Below are positions 24,372-33,864 of a stretch of DNA of 64,000 nucleotides, one piece after another. Source of the stretch: Rhodeus uyekii. Its lineage: Eukaryota; Chordata; Actinopteri; Cypriniformes; Acheilognathidae. The stretch lies in contig JAWRVZ010000038.1 of assembly GCA_037043235.1 (NCBI GenBank), forward strand, positions 2,257,001-2,321,000, read 5' to 3'. Each line of letters opens with the position of its first letter. The stretch's first letter is position 1. A program made the translations under genes and the position numbers. The notes beneath the pieces were generated by a model. It was not told where the DNA came from. It was given only the letters and a program-made list of their open reading frames with translations, and did not search any database.

Positions 24372-24560
24372 ATTAAAACGCCTTTAAGACGATGATTTTC
24401 TTATGAGAATATATAATAATTAGCTCATGTTTATTCCCTTCTGTTCCACCGAAGCTAGTCTGCTACACACATAACACTGACTCACTTCCGCAGCCACAAG
24501 CCAACCAATCAGCTTTAAGATGACGTGGCCTATACGGGGGCCCAACTGAGACAAATCGAA
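24372..24560 (-). promoter_or_regulatory. selenos: selenos promoter with CCAAT box and UPR element
   Basis: Upstream of the ATG the plus strand reads CCAAT at 24505-24509 and TGACGTGG at 24521-24528. The latter is the consensus ATF6/XBP1 unfolded-protein-response element. An ETS-type core lies at 24483-24490 (minus strand CGGAAGTG). Mammalian SELENOS is known to be induced by ER stress, so these sites fit its regulation. The transcription start was not determined. Confidence 0.6.
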
Positions 24561-24919
24561 GCAAAATAAACATTCGACCTTTTCGATTATAGTATTGCTT
24601 CTTTGACTTATCTGAACTCTAATATTGAAATACCGACCTTTAATGTATCCAAAAAAATAATAATCACAGTAAAACTAGTACAAAACGATTAAATAATTTA
24701 ACTCTACAGTACGAGTAGGAAAAAAACGCAACTGAATAGAAACTACCGGTACATATTTTCCAATTAATTTTTTAGACACTTTTTTTGTGTATTTATACAT
24801 TTATACACAAAACTATAGCGATGTCTTATACATTTTTGGATGGGATACATCACATTTGGATGATCATACCTGTTCAAAATTAGATTTAGGGGTGGTTGTC
24901 AACACATTTTATTCAAATG

Positions 24920-25075
24920 TGTCAGTAGTTAGTCATGTGTAGGTTTATAGTGTCTTGTGTCACGGTTGTATGTCTGTTATGTAGCACTGTGGTCCTGTGA
25001 GGCACGACATTTCGTTCCACTGTATGTCCCCACATGTAGTGGAATGACAATAAAGCTCAACTTGAACTTATTTTC
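24920..25075 (+). repeat. Retroposon 3'-tail fragment
   Basis: The intergenic stretch between selenos and snrpa1 contains GGCACGACATTTCGTTCCAC and GGAATGACAATAAAGC followed by CTCAACTTGAACTT. This is the recurrent 3' end of a fish non-LTR retroelement (family not named here). The rest of 24561-25412 is AT-rich with nothing else recognised. Confidence 0.5.
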
Positions 25076-25412
25076 TAAGCATTTACAGAATATGGACAAT
25101 GATCGAGTATGTGCTGTGCTTTTAAAATTTGAGATAGAAAAGATGTCAACTTAATTAACAAACTGTAAATGATCATTACAGATTCATTTTAATTTCTAGT
25201 CTTTGAGAACGATTCATAAAATAAAAGAACACCGTAAACAAAAAGAAATTCTTGAATTTGTTCAGATATGGATAAAGAAAAGGTTCACATCATTGTTCAT
25301 TAAAAAAACAGGAGTTTAATGTATTTTAATGTACAACAAAAAAAACACTTATCAAAACAAGTGCTGTCAAACAGCATCAAAACAAAGCATCAATGATTCT
25401 GAACGAAAAGAA

Positions 25413-25520
25413 CTATGATCCATTAACATGCACATCTTGCTGCATGTCATCCTCGTCTCCATTTTCTCCCTCGTCTATCATATCCTGCATGGGGACTGAT
25501 TCCTGCATCTCTTCCTGGTT

Positions 25521-25551
<31 letters not shown>

Positions 25552-25564
25552 ATGTTAGTTGCTC
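25413..25564 (-). CDS. snrpa1: snrpa1 coding exon 9 (acidic tail and stop)
   Basis: Encodes GATNM, nine Glu, then NQEEMQESVPMQDMIDEGEN and a further acidic stretch ending HVNGS and TAG. Ending on NGS matches human TVTNGS. The GAG/GAA run (plus-strand CTC/TTC repeats around 25521-25550) is a likely length-variable codon repeat. Confidence 0.94.
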
Positions 25565-28500
25565 CTGAAAAGGGCAAATAAAAAAAAAATCATAAAAAGC
25601 TTGATCGTTTTTAGTCCTTATAAGCAGAGAATATGTCCTATTGTTCATTTAAACATTGTTTGATTGTACACAATACAGCCTCAGTGACCAATACATTTTC
25701 TTCTAAGAATTTGAAGCATCAGGGTTACAAACTTCACCTTAAATGAGCTACACACACACACACACACTTGTTCAATGAAAGCATTTTCCCATTCATTTGT
25801 GATTACTGAATAATATGTTTATGTAAAATGTGCATTACAAAACAATACCTGATCTCAGCTCTCGTCCTGGGATCTGTCCTGACTGAAGAAGCCCCTTCAA
25901 CCGCTCAACTTCAGCCAGTGATGTGGCATTAGCAATTGCATTCTACATGGAAACATATACATAGAGAAGCGTTATATCATATATGCATTAAATCATATTA
26001 CATAGAGAAGCATTATCATAATATCAGCCTATATGAATAATAAATTAAACTGACATTTAAGGAGAACTTATTCAGCAGAAACTCATTAAAATGGATCAAA
26101 ACTGTTTATAAAGACATTTATAGTTACAAAAGATTTTCATCTCTATGCATTAAAGCATACCGAAAAAGACACACTTTCCACAAAAAAAAAAAAAAAAATT
26201 GTGTGACATTGTGAATGAATTAAAGTAATAACATCGATAATAGAATGTTTAATTCTTTAATAACAACAGGAAACATTTAAATGGTCATTAGGTTTTTCGG
26301 CATTAAGAAAAGTGACGTTTAAATAATAATTTGTGCTTATTGCATATGCGATAAAATAATTTAATAAAATCCTATTTAAAATAAGCACAAATTACTGAAC
26401 CTGGCTTACTCAAATCAGATTGAAATTGCTACTTCACGAAATCTGTATTCCATGAAGAAATTATTTGACATACAAATGTGGACCCTTCATTTCTTTAGTT
26501 TAAAAGGTACACTAGGTCAGTCGTTGAAGTCTGCTGGTTGATAGCTTCTGGCAACATTAAATCCAGGAAAGAAAACAAATCTAGAGCAAAAGCACATGCA
26601 CGAGTTCACACAACATGATTTGAGAATACACACACAATATCTGAGTGAGAGTAGGGCCACGAGATCACTGTCTATTAGGGAGCGCTCATCCAGTTTTCTG
26701 CAAGAGTGAAGGAAATCCACCCACGATCTGAGAGATTTGTGTTGGTGCATTACATGGATGCACACAGAAAGGTTACAGCCAAGTCTAAACATATTTCTTG
26801 TGGTGTAGGTGTGTTAAACCGCTTCCTCCATACCTTTATGGCTTCAACATCTGCAGCAGACGGTCCCATTTTCTTTTCAGTTTGAAGTCCTGCTCCTGGA
26901 GTAAACCTGAAAGCAACAGCGTAAATTTTGGATTCAGACAACATGAACGTTGAAGAATGCCTCTGCAGCCTCTCAACCACTGTTCCCACAATCAAGAGTA
27001 GTATCTTGAGCATCTTATCAATATGAATAAACTGATACAAGACAGAAAAGCCTTGAGCCAGCTCCCCTGAGAAACATTGCTGAAGTATAACATGGAAATT
27101 TAGCTTTTAACAGCCAATTTAGGGTTAATTTTCATTCTCCGAGATGCCGAGTTCATAACTTCCACATCCAGTAATTCGGGAGAGCTGAGCTTGATCAAGG
27201 AGTTTCATCTTACGTTTTGGTTCGCTTGGCAATATCCTTTGCAAGCTGAGCACCTCGTTTGCCTTTGAACATTTTTTCAGCCTCCTGACGTTCCTGCGGT
27301 GATACAGCAGAAAGTTCAAGCAAACGTTCACAACAGAACATGACACGGACCATGGACCCGTTCTTCACACGTGCAACACTGAATTATCTCAGACAACTCG
27401 ATCGAGCCAATTAAATCTCCATACGCATTTAAAAAAAGGTTCAGAGGGGAATTTTCACAAAAGTCAGATGTACTAAGCAATGTATGAAGAACAGGGACCA
27501 GGGCGATACTACACTGATAAACAAACAGAAAACTAAAATTTGCTTGTGAAATCTTCCACAAATAATCAGTTGGTTCATTTGAAGAAAATAACGTCATTTC
27601 AATGACAAATTCTGTACAAAATTATTAGAAAATAAAAAATCTGTAAAACAAATTTCAGAAGTAAAACTCAAGGTGTATCTGCATATTTAACAACATTAAC
27701 ATTCCTCACTAATACTGATCCATGACGACTTACTCTAGATATAAAAAAATTCTACTATCAGGTTTCTGTTGTTTACATTGTTTATTTAAAGCATGATGTA
27801 CATTCAATTTCAAAGGTTTTTTTTTCTTTTTCTGAAAGAAATCTTTTTTGCTCACCAAGGCAGCATTTAATTGATCAAAACATTATTGTAATATTATTAA
27901 ACATCATTCCAATTTAACATAAGTTTTCTACTTGAACATATTTTAAAATAATGTAACTTATTCCCATGATGGCATAGCTGAATATTCAGATCCATCGGAA
28001 ATCATTCTTATTTGCTGCTCAAGAAACATTTCTTATTATCAAATGTTGTAAACTGCTCAACATTTTTTCGAAACGGTGATTTTGTTTTTCAGGATTCTTT
28101 GATGAACAGAAAGTTTAAAAAAACGCATTTATATGGAATAGAATTCTGTTCTAACGTTGTAAATGTCTTTACTGTCATTTTAGATCAATTTCTTGATGAA
28201 CAAAAAGATTTCTTATTTTGAACATTAGTGAAGGTAAAATAAAAGATAAATCATTAGTTTAATCATACCTTCAGTTTCACCTTCTGGAAGTCCAGAACAC
28301 GGATCTGTGGGATTTTATTGATGACATATAACCTGTAATGTTTCTTGTTGGTAACTGGATTCCTGAGGAGACTAGAGAACAGGACAACAGAAAATCTGTT
28401 ACATTTATGCATTTGGCCGTTGTTTTTATCCAAAGCGACTTACATTGCATTCAAGATACACATCGACATTCTGATCAGTTCCTGCTTTCCCTGGGAATTG

Positions 28501-29433
28501 AACTTATGACCTTTGGCATTGTGAGCAACACACTCTGCTGTTTGAGCCAAAGGAAAGTTCAAAATGATCTGAAGTTAAAACAATAATCAGCAGTTTATTC
28601 GGCAGGTACCTGAGCAGGGTCAATGATTTCACTGTCGCAAGAGGATCCAAATCACCCTGTTGAGCACCAGAAACAGCCATTAGTCCACAAATCAACGAAA
28701 GAAAACATTCTAAGATTAATTCATATGCATAAAGGCACATCTGAGGTTAAACTCACCAACTCTTGAATGTTGTTGCTTGTGAGAACGAGTTCTTTGAGGT
28801 TCGGTAACGCCTGCTCCATGTTCTCTCCAATACGGCTGCAATAAGAAACACAAAAACACCAAACTCAGATCTCCTCAACTGATATTAATGTGACTTTGTA
28901 TAAACTAATGCAATATTGTATTTACTAATCAGACTGTCTTAGTGTTCATTTTATATCCATCATGCATCATTTCCCCCCTGCACTACATAAATTAAACTTA
29001 CATTATATGTTTACACAATAACAATAATATGAATGTGTTTAGTCACTCTTCCATTAGACAGATGAAAATAAACAGTGCAAAGTGTCGTCTCACAATGAAA
29101 CGCATATGATTTTCTCACCAGATCCTGTTGTTGTTAATCAGGAGTGTTTTGAGTCTCTTGAGCAGCGGAAACCCATCCAGTTTTCTGACCTCATTATCGG
29201 ACAGATCAATGGTATCAAACTGATCAAGTGTAGCGCCAAGATTCTCCAGCACAGGGATCTTATAGCCTACAAACACACAAGCAGGGGTTGATTTTGGGTA
29301 AACGCGTACACTCATGTGAATGATGCGTTTTAATGATGGCGCTTGACTCACCGCGCAGGTCGAGCTCTCTGTCCCGCACAGGGTTCGTGTACTGCGCCGC
29401 CTGCTCGATTAACTCTGCCGTCAGCTTCACCAT
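25413..29433 (-). CDS. snrpa1: U2 small nuclear ribonucleoprotein A', complete
   Basis: Nine exons (82, 148, 79, 47, 94, 80, 73, 94, 152 nt) join in frame to 283 codons, a 282-residue protein (human SNRPA1 255). U2A' is the leucine-rich-repeat partner that lets U2B'' bind stem-loop IV of U2 snRNA in the spliceosome. Exons 1-4 encode the LRR domain: MVKLTAELIEQAAQYTNPVR, the repeats YKIPVLENLGATLDQFDTID and LKTLLINNNRI, and NLKELVLTSNNIQEL. Exon 5 encodes the LRR cap, NPVTNKKHYRLYVINKIPQI. Exons 6-8 encode a basic helical tail, and exon 9 an acidic tail with a run of nine Glu, longer than in human. It shares strand and order with selenos and pcsk6, as in human. Confidence 0.97.
25849..25942 (-). 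CDS. snrpa1: snrpa1 coding exon 8
   Basis: Encodes NAIANATSLAEVERLKGLLQ then SGQIPGRELRS, near-identical to human apart from the end. Acceptor ATGTAG, donor GTATTG, phase 1. Confidence 0.95.
26834..26906 (-). CDS. snrpa1: snrpa1 coding exon 7
   Basis: Encodes TFTPGAGLQTEKKMGPSAAD then VEAIK, matching the human FNPGAGLPTDKK region. Acceptor TGCTTTCAG, donor GTATGG, phase 0. Confidence 0.95.
27214..27293 (-). CDS. snrpa1: snrpa1 coding exon 6
   Basis: Encodes ERQEAEKMFKGKRGAQLAKD then IAKRTK plus two bases of Thr. Acceptor ATCACCGCAG, donor GTAAGA. Confidence 0.95.
27790..28240 (-). repeat. Abundant interspersed repeat in snrpa1 intron 5
   Basis: TGCTCACCAAGGCAGCATTT, TGCTGCTCAAGAAACATTTC and CAGGATTCTTTGATGAACAG in order match the family. 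Together with the SINE at 28395-28560 it brackets exon 5. Confidence 0.6.
28269..28362 (-). CDS. snrpa1: snrpa1 coding exon 5
   Basis: Encodes RNPVTNKKHYRLYVINKIPQ then IRVLDFQKVKLK, the C-terminal cap of the LRR domain. Acceptor TCTCCTCAG, donor GTATGA, phase 0. A SINE (28395-28560) lies in the intron just upstream. Confidence 0.95.
28395..28560 (-). repeat. tRNA-derived SINE, minus orientation
   Basis: Reads on the plus strand as the reverse of the family: ATTTGGCCGTTGTTTTTATC, then CCAAAGCGACTTACATTGCA and a degraded B box. Located in snrpa1 intron 4. Confidence 0.7.
28610..28656 (-). CDS. snrpa1: snrpa1 coding exon 4
   Basis: A short 47-nt exon encoding GDLDPLATVKSLTLL plus two bases of Arg. 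Acceptor CTCAACAG, donor GTACCT, phase 2. Confidence 0.94.
28757..28835 (-). CDS. snrpa1: snrpa1 coding exon 3
   Basis: Encodes CRIGENMEQALPNLKELVL then TSNNIQEL, a further repeat. Acceptor TTATTGCAG, donor GTGAGT, phase 0. Confidence 0.95.
29119..29266 (-). CDS. snrpa1: snrpa1 coding exon 2
   Basis: Encodes YKIPVLENLGATLDQFDTID, LSDNEVRKLDGFPLLKRLKT and LLINNNRI, the first leucine-rich repeats. Acceptor GTTTGTAG, donor GTGAGA, phase 2 end. Confidence 0.96.
29352..29433 (-). CDS. snrpa1: snrpa1 coding exon 1
   Basis: ATG at 29433. Encodes MVKLTAELIEQAAQYTNPVR then DRELDLR. Donor GTGAGT, phase 1. Confidence 0.96.
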
Positions 29434-29600
29434 GTCAGCCGCTGAGAGGAACAATGAGTCTGATCAATAAGAAATGTGTTTAGTCAAAAGTTTGTTTAAG
29501 CACGTATTACGTTCACACACGCTGCCGCCAAACGGAAGCGTCTATTTATTCTTCTCGAGATAAACTCCGCGTTTGGAGGAAAAGCCACAGCGCCACTAGG
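29434..29600 (-). promoter_or_regulatory. snrpa1: snrpa1 5' flank / promoter
   Basis: The region right upstream of the ATG is CpG-enriched compared with its flank and holds an ETS-type CGGAAG core at 29533-29538. No TATA box is seen. This is typical of a housekeeping promoter, and the start site is unknown. Confidence 0.4.
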
Positions 29601-29734
29601 CGGAGTGGAGAACAGAACCGACAATCAATAAATAAGAAAATGAAATAATAAATAACAACTAACCTGAGACCAAAACCAGAGAATATGATGAAAAAATTAC
29701 ATTTTAGGCCTTTGTTTAAATATAAAACTGAAAC

Positions 29735-29895
29735 CAGCTGTGGCTCAAACAGTAGAGCATGGTGCTTGCAACGCCAAGGTCATGGGATTGAATCCCAGTG
29801 AAAGCAAGAACTGATTAGAATGTCAATATGTATCTTGAATGTAATGGAAGTCTCTTTGGATAAAAGCGTCTGGCAAATGCAAAAATGTAAATGAC
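29735..29895 (+). repeat. tRNA-derived SINE, plus orientation
   Basis: Contains a tRNA-like head (GGCTCAAACAGTAGAGCATG) with a B-box-like GGGATTGAATCCC and the tail TTGGATAAAAGCGTCTGGCA followed by AATGTAAAT. The same family recurs at 8104-8248, 28395-28560, 35087-35150 and 52010-52135. It lies just upstream of the snrpa1 promoter. Confidence 0.75.
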
Positions 29896-31634
29896 AAAAC
29901 ACTAAATGAGTGAGCCGTTTAATCGTTAATTAGACGCTGATTCATTTAGTAATGACACAAAATGCTGAAATAGCAAAAATTAGACTAAAATTTCTACATG
30001 TTTAGTCACTTAATATCCTTGTTTATTGAACGTTTGTATGCAATCGTTGTCGTATTTGTAAACACCTTACTCTTGCTCTTGTGAAATTGCTTAATTACAT
30101 CCTATAAAATAAAGAAGAAAATCTCATACAAGTACTTTTTTTGCAATCATATCTTGAATGTATTTGTATGAATTTTATAAATTTGACTTTTTTTGAGACA
30201 ACCCTGCATTGATTTTGAATGGCACAACAGTAGCAATAGCAATCTGAAACTCTATGCTTAGTTTGATCCAGTCTTTTTAAAGCTTTATTGAGCCATGGTA
30301 CATTTTTTTTTTAATTGAAAAAAAATCACAATTCACAACACCAACTGAAAATGTAACAAAAAATGAAACTCTGTAGCCTATATTAGCAATATATAGTCAT
30401 TCTTATCAAAATGTATTGAATGGGAATCAAATAAACACAAAGAATATAAAGTATTTTAGGATTAATTCGTTTAAAAAAAGTTTTTAGACCAATTAGTTGA
30501 AATTTGATAATTTTCCACAGCAAACCTGACGATCTCTCACTCATCTCTCTATGCTTAGTCTGATCTATGCACTACAAATGAGCCCTGTATGATTTTGTAC
30601 AAAAATATTACATTTTAGCAATAAAAAAAGCAGCATGGTGCCAATTATTTTTGGAAAAATTACAAAAATTGTGTGACACCTTCATTTACAAATTTCATGT
30701 TCATATGAACTAAAAAAAAAAATTTAAACCTATTTTACCCATTATATATGAGTAAAGTGATGTAATTTTTAAAACGCGTTCGTTATTTAAATGAGTAATA
30801 TTTAAATTAGCTAGTTGAATTGACCAATAGGGATTAGGGATTTTGACTGAACAGATTCCAGTCAGTCCATCAGTAAATGACAGCGGCTGAACATTTCGTT
30901 TTTACTTCTGTATTGTTGAAAATAAAACATGAAATTTATACCATATCAGTTGATTATGTTAATCGACTACCCCATGCGTCAAAACTGCTCGTCAAAACCA
31001 CCTTTTTTCCAGGGAGGAGGGAAGCCAGTGACTAGCAAAATGCTTGAGGTAAGCTTCAGTCGAAATCACGTTTGTGCTTATATTTATTTACAAAACAATA
31101 TTTATGCTGCTGGTATTTTAATAATGTGTTTGATAATAGTGGGTGGCAAAAACGTAAATTGTTAATAAATAATGTTACCAAAACGAGTCAAATGCCTTCA
31201 TTAGTTATTTACATTATATGTGCTGTTTTCATTTTAAACCAGACAGTAATCCAATCATCAAATATTATTTTAGTTTGTAAACTATGATATATAAGGAACT
31301 TTTCTTCTTTTTTTACATATTTGTATTCATTTTAAAATCAGCCGATCATCCAAAACTCCAGGCTAATGCATATTTATGTCTATATTACGCATGTATCTAA
31401 TATAAGGCTTATAAAATAACATTATAAAATACATTTTTGATATTGTATGTTGTTCGGATTGAACGGGAATCAATAACAGTATTGAGACGCTCAAAGCCGC
31501 TGTGTGTGTGTGTGTGTGTCATGATGTAACATTCGAATAGAATGCTCAGATAGGCTTATAAGCGCGTCACAGTCTCATAAAGTTTGTTGGTTTGTTGTAG
31601 TGGTCGAGAGTGATTTTTCAGCGATTTTATAGCG
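29896..31634. other. Intergenic region snrpa1 to Pim-like kinase
   Basis: AT-rich with no confirmed gene. A 40-codon open frame at 30929-31048 ends at a perfect GTAAGC donor and might be an orphan 5' exon. A (TG)10 run lies at 31500-31519, about 115 bp before the kinase start. Confidence 0.5.
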
Positions 31635-32103
31635 ATGGGACAGCGATTTTGTAAAGTGAGTCCGATGGTTGGCGAGGTGTACGATCAACATCTAAGTACA
31701 CCCCCAAAACCCAGCATCAACACGGCGGTTCAACATCCTCATCCTCGCGATGAGACCCCTGTTGGTGTTGGTGAGGGAAACATCCAAGAGAGGAGGGTGA
31801 TGGAGAGAGGAGACGAGGTGGAGAGGAAGGAGTCAGGCGAGGAGGAGAGGAAGGAGTTAGGAGAGGAGGAGAGGAAGGAGTCAGGCGAGGAGGAGAGGAA
31901 GGAGTCAGGCGAGGAGGAGAGGAAGGAGTCAGGCGAGGAGGAGAGGAAGGAGTCAGGGACAGTGCAGGAAAAAGGAAAGAGGAAGGCGTGGAAGAGGAGG
32001 CTGACCTCTTTCCTCAGAAGTGCCAAAGTTCACCCTTCAGAGAATAGCTCAGGTCAGCAGGTGGAGGAGCTGGAGGAGGAGGAGGCAGGAAGAAGTAGTG
32101 ATG
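31635..32103 (+). CDS. Pim-like kinase coding exon 1 (charged leader)
   Basis: ATG at 31635 (GCGATGG context) opens MGQRFCKVSPMVGEVYDQHL. The middle is the tandem ERKESGEE repeat, then a basic patch GKRKAWKRRLTSFLRSAKVH. The exon ends GAT G at a GTAAAG donor, phase 1. Start choice rests on the first in-frame ATG; a later start is possible. Confidence 0.8.
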
Positions 32104-33864
32104 GTAAAGGACACAACCATTATAATGAGAATATAAATGACTCTGATCACGTAAAAAGTCATACCATCAGTACTTTCATACACAATATCAAACACACATC
32201 AGCACATTTACCAAAATTCACATCAGTGTCATGATGAGATCTTTTTTTACATTTATTAATTTAGCAGATGCTTTGATCTAAAGCGACTTACAATTTAGGG
32301 ACAATTGACACAAGAGTGCTTATAATACAAATTTTGTAACTTTATTCCATGATTGTGTTAAAAACGTTGCATTATATATGTATATGTTCTAATGATAAAA
32401 CATCTACTTATTCTACACAGTCTCCATTAATTCATTTAAATGAATAATTACATGAATATAACTGTGCATGTCACAAGATTTTGCATGACTCCTCTCAATT
32501 GTGTGAAATGTTATTTTATCTTTGAATAGAGCACATCTTCAGCCGTTACAGTGTTGGTGAGGCGCTGGGGAAAGGTGGTTTTGGTGTGGTGTATGAAGGG
32601 AGACGTTTGGATGATGATCTTAAAGTAAGTCAAATTAAATAACACATTATCGAGTCAGCAAATGTTTGCTCCGTCTTCTTGTCATCTTTTGTTCCAAGTC
32701 CTCTTAGTGTATCTTTTCATTTTTTTCATTAGGTGGCTTTGAAATACGTCACAAAGATGCCGGACATGACATCTTTATCAATTGTAAGTACAAAAACAAT
32801 ATAAAACGTCTCATATTAACTTCAATCAAAGACAAATTTAATAACAAATCCATATTTGGAAAATCTTTCCGTCTATTGATGATAAAAATGTGTGTATTAT
32901 GTATTGATCTATTCTAGCCTGATCATCCAAACCCCCTTCCAAGCGAGATCGCCCTTCACATCCTGGCGAATAAAGGTCCCAGCGTGCCAGAGATCATCCG
33001 GTTGCTGGACTGGCAGGACCACCCGGACCACTTTGTAATGGTCCTTGAATATCCCTCTCCCTGTGAGAATCTCCTGGAGTTCGTGAAGCGACACGGTGGG
33101 AAATTGGACGAAGGGAAGGTGCGGACTATCATGCGTCAGGCGGCTCGTGCTGCAAACGTGTGCTGCTGTCGAGGAATTCTCCACCGCGACATAAAGCTGG
33201 AGAATCTCCTGATTAACAGCGAGACATTCGAAGTCAAGCTGATTGACTTTGGATGTGGGGAGAAACTGAGGAGTTTGTCGTACAGGTCGTACTCTGGTAT
33301 GCATTCTCTAATAAATGTATCCTGTGCTAATGGATAAAGACAAATATCATCTTTCTTTAATGCAAACTTACACATCAGACCAAATGTCTTTCCTGCAGGT
33401 TCAGCAGCATACGCTCCTCCAGAGTGGTATTACAGGGGGATGTACTACGGCAGGCAGGCAACAACATGGTCTCTAGGGGTTTTGATGTTCGCGATGCTTT
33501 GTGGATATTTCCCTACAGATTATGATCTGCATTTCCTGAAACAAAAGCGCTGGTTCAAATACAGTCTTTCATTAGGTGAGATCTAGAATGAATCATTCAC
33601 AATCATACAAAACATCTTCAAATGATCAAATCCAGTAGATGTAAAGTTTAAGGTAATAATCCCATCTTCGTGTACAGAATGCTGCCATCTACTCAACGCT
33701 CTCCTCCAAGACACACCGAGTCGACGACTTTCTCTGGGCCGAATCCTGTCCCACAACTGGTTTAAGGTAGTAAACTTAAGATCTGCACAAATAATAGATT
33801 TTTTTCATTGTAAGAATTTGCCGAGTCAAATCTGTTCTTTTTTTCTGTTTCATTTCAGATGTGA
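31635..33864 (+). CDS. Pim-like serine/threonine protein kinase, complete
   Basis: Seven exons (469, 95, 51, 379, 177, 89 nt and a last one with ATG TGA) give 421 residues. Residues 1-156 are a low-complexity charged leader; residues about 160-420 are a full kinase domain. Active-site elements are intact: P-loop GKGGFG 170-175, VALK with Lys192, helix-C Glu215 (PLPSEIALH), catalytic HRD 294-296 (ILHRDIKLENLLI), DFG 315-317 and APPEW in the activation segment. The proline-bearing hinge (LEYPSPCENLLEFV) and WSLGVLMFAMLCGYFP are characteristic of the Pim family, which has expanded greatly in fish. It lies opposite in strand to its neighbours and is absent from this site in human. It could be pim-1-, pim-2- or pim-3-like, so no symbol is given. 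Confidence 0.92.
31821..31957 (+). repeat. 24-bp coding tandem repeat in Pim-like exon 1
   Basis: About 5.7 copies of a 24-bp unit (GAGAGGAAGGAGTCAGGCGA plus GGAG) encode the octapeptide ERKESGEE; one copy has Leu in place of Ser. The copies are nearly identical, suggesting recent expansion and likely length variation between alleles. Confidence 0.9.
32250..32320 (-). repeat. SINE-tail fragment
   Basis: AGCAGATGCTTTGATCTAAA, GCGACTTACAATTTAGGG resembles the reverse of the common SINE tail. Lies in the first intron of the Pim-like gene. Confidence 0.45.
32530..32624 (+). CDS. Pim-like kinase coding exon 2 (P-loop)
   Basis: Acceptor TTTGAATAG. Encodes EHIFSRYSVGEALGKGGFGV then VYEGRRLDDDLK. 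Donor GTAAGT, phase 0. Confidence 0.94.
32733..32783 (+). CDS. Pim-like kinase coding exon 3 (catalytic Lys)
   Basis: Seventeen codons, VALKYVTKMPDMTSLSI, carrying the ATP-anchoring lysine. Acceptor TTTTCATTAG, donor GTAAGT, both phase 0. Confidence 0.92.
32918..33296 (+). CDS. Pim-like kinase coding exon 4 (helix C to DFG)
   Basis: Acceptor TATTCTAG. Encodes PDHPNPLPSEIALHILANKG, the hinge EYPSPCENLLEF, the catalytic loop GILHRDIKLENLLI and LIDFGCGEKL. Donor GTATGC, phase 1. Confidence 0.95.
33399..33575 (+). CDS. Pim-like kinase coding exon 5 (activation segment)
   Basis: Acceptor CCTGCAG. Encodes GSAAYAPPEWYYRGMYYGRQ, ATTWSLGVLMFAMLCGYFPT and LKQKRWFKYSLSL. Donor GTGAGA, phase 1. Confidence 0.94.
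33678..33766 (+). CDS. Pim-like kinase coding exon 6
   Basis: Acceptor TGTACAG. Encodes ECCHLLNALLQDTPSRRLSL then GRILSHNWFK, the last helices with the Pim-type PSRRLSLGRILSHNWF. Donor GTAGTA, phase 0. Confidence 0.92.
33859..33864 (+). CDS. Pim-like kinase terminal codons (Met-stop)
   Basis: After acceptor CATTTCAG the next codons are ATG TGA, so only one residue is added. Possible further non-coding exons follow: donor GTATGC near 33929, acceptor TTGATAG before 34044, donor GTAAGA near 34132. The true C-terminus may use other splicing. Confidence 0.6.
   Translation: M

Noticed and set aside
32909..33304. 131-codon minus-strand frame
   Set aside because: Lies antisense to exon 4 of the Pim-like kinase and has no independent support.
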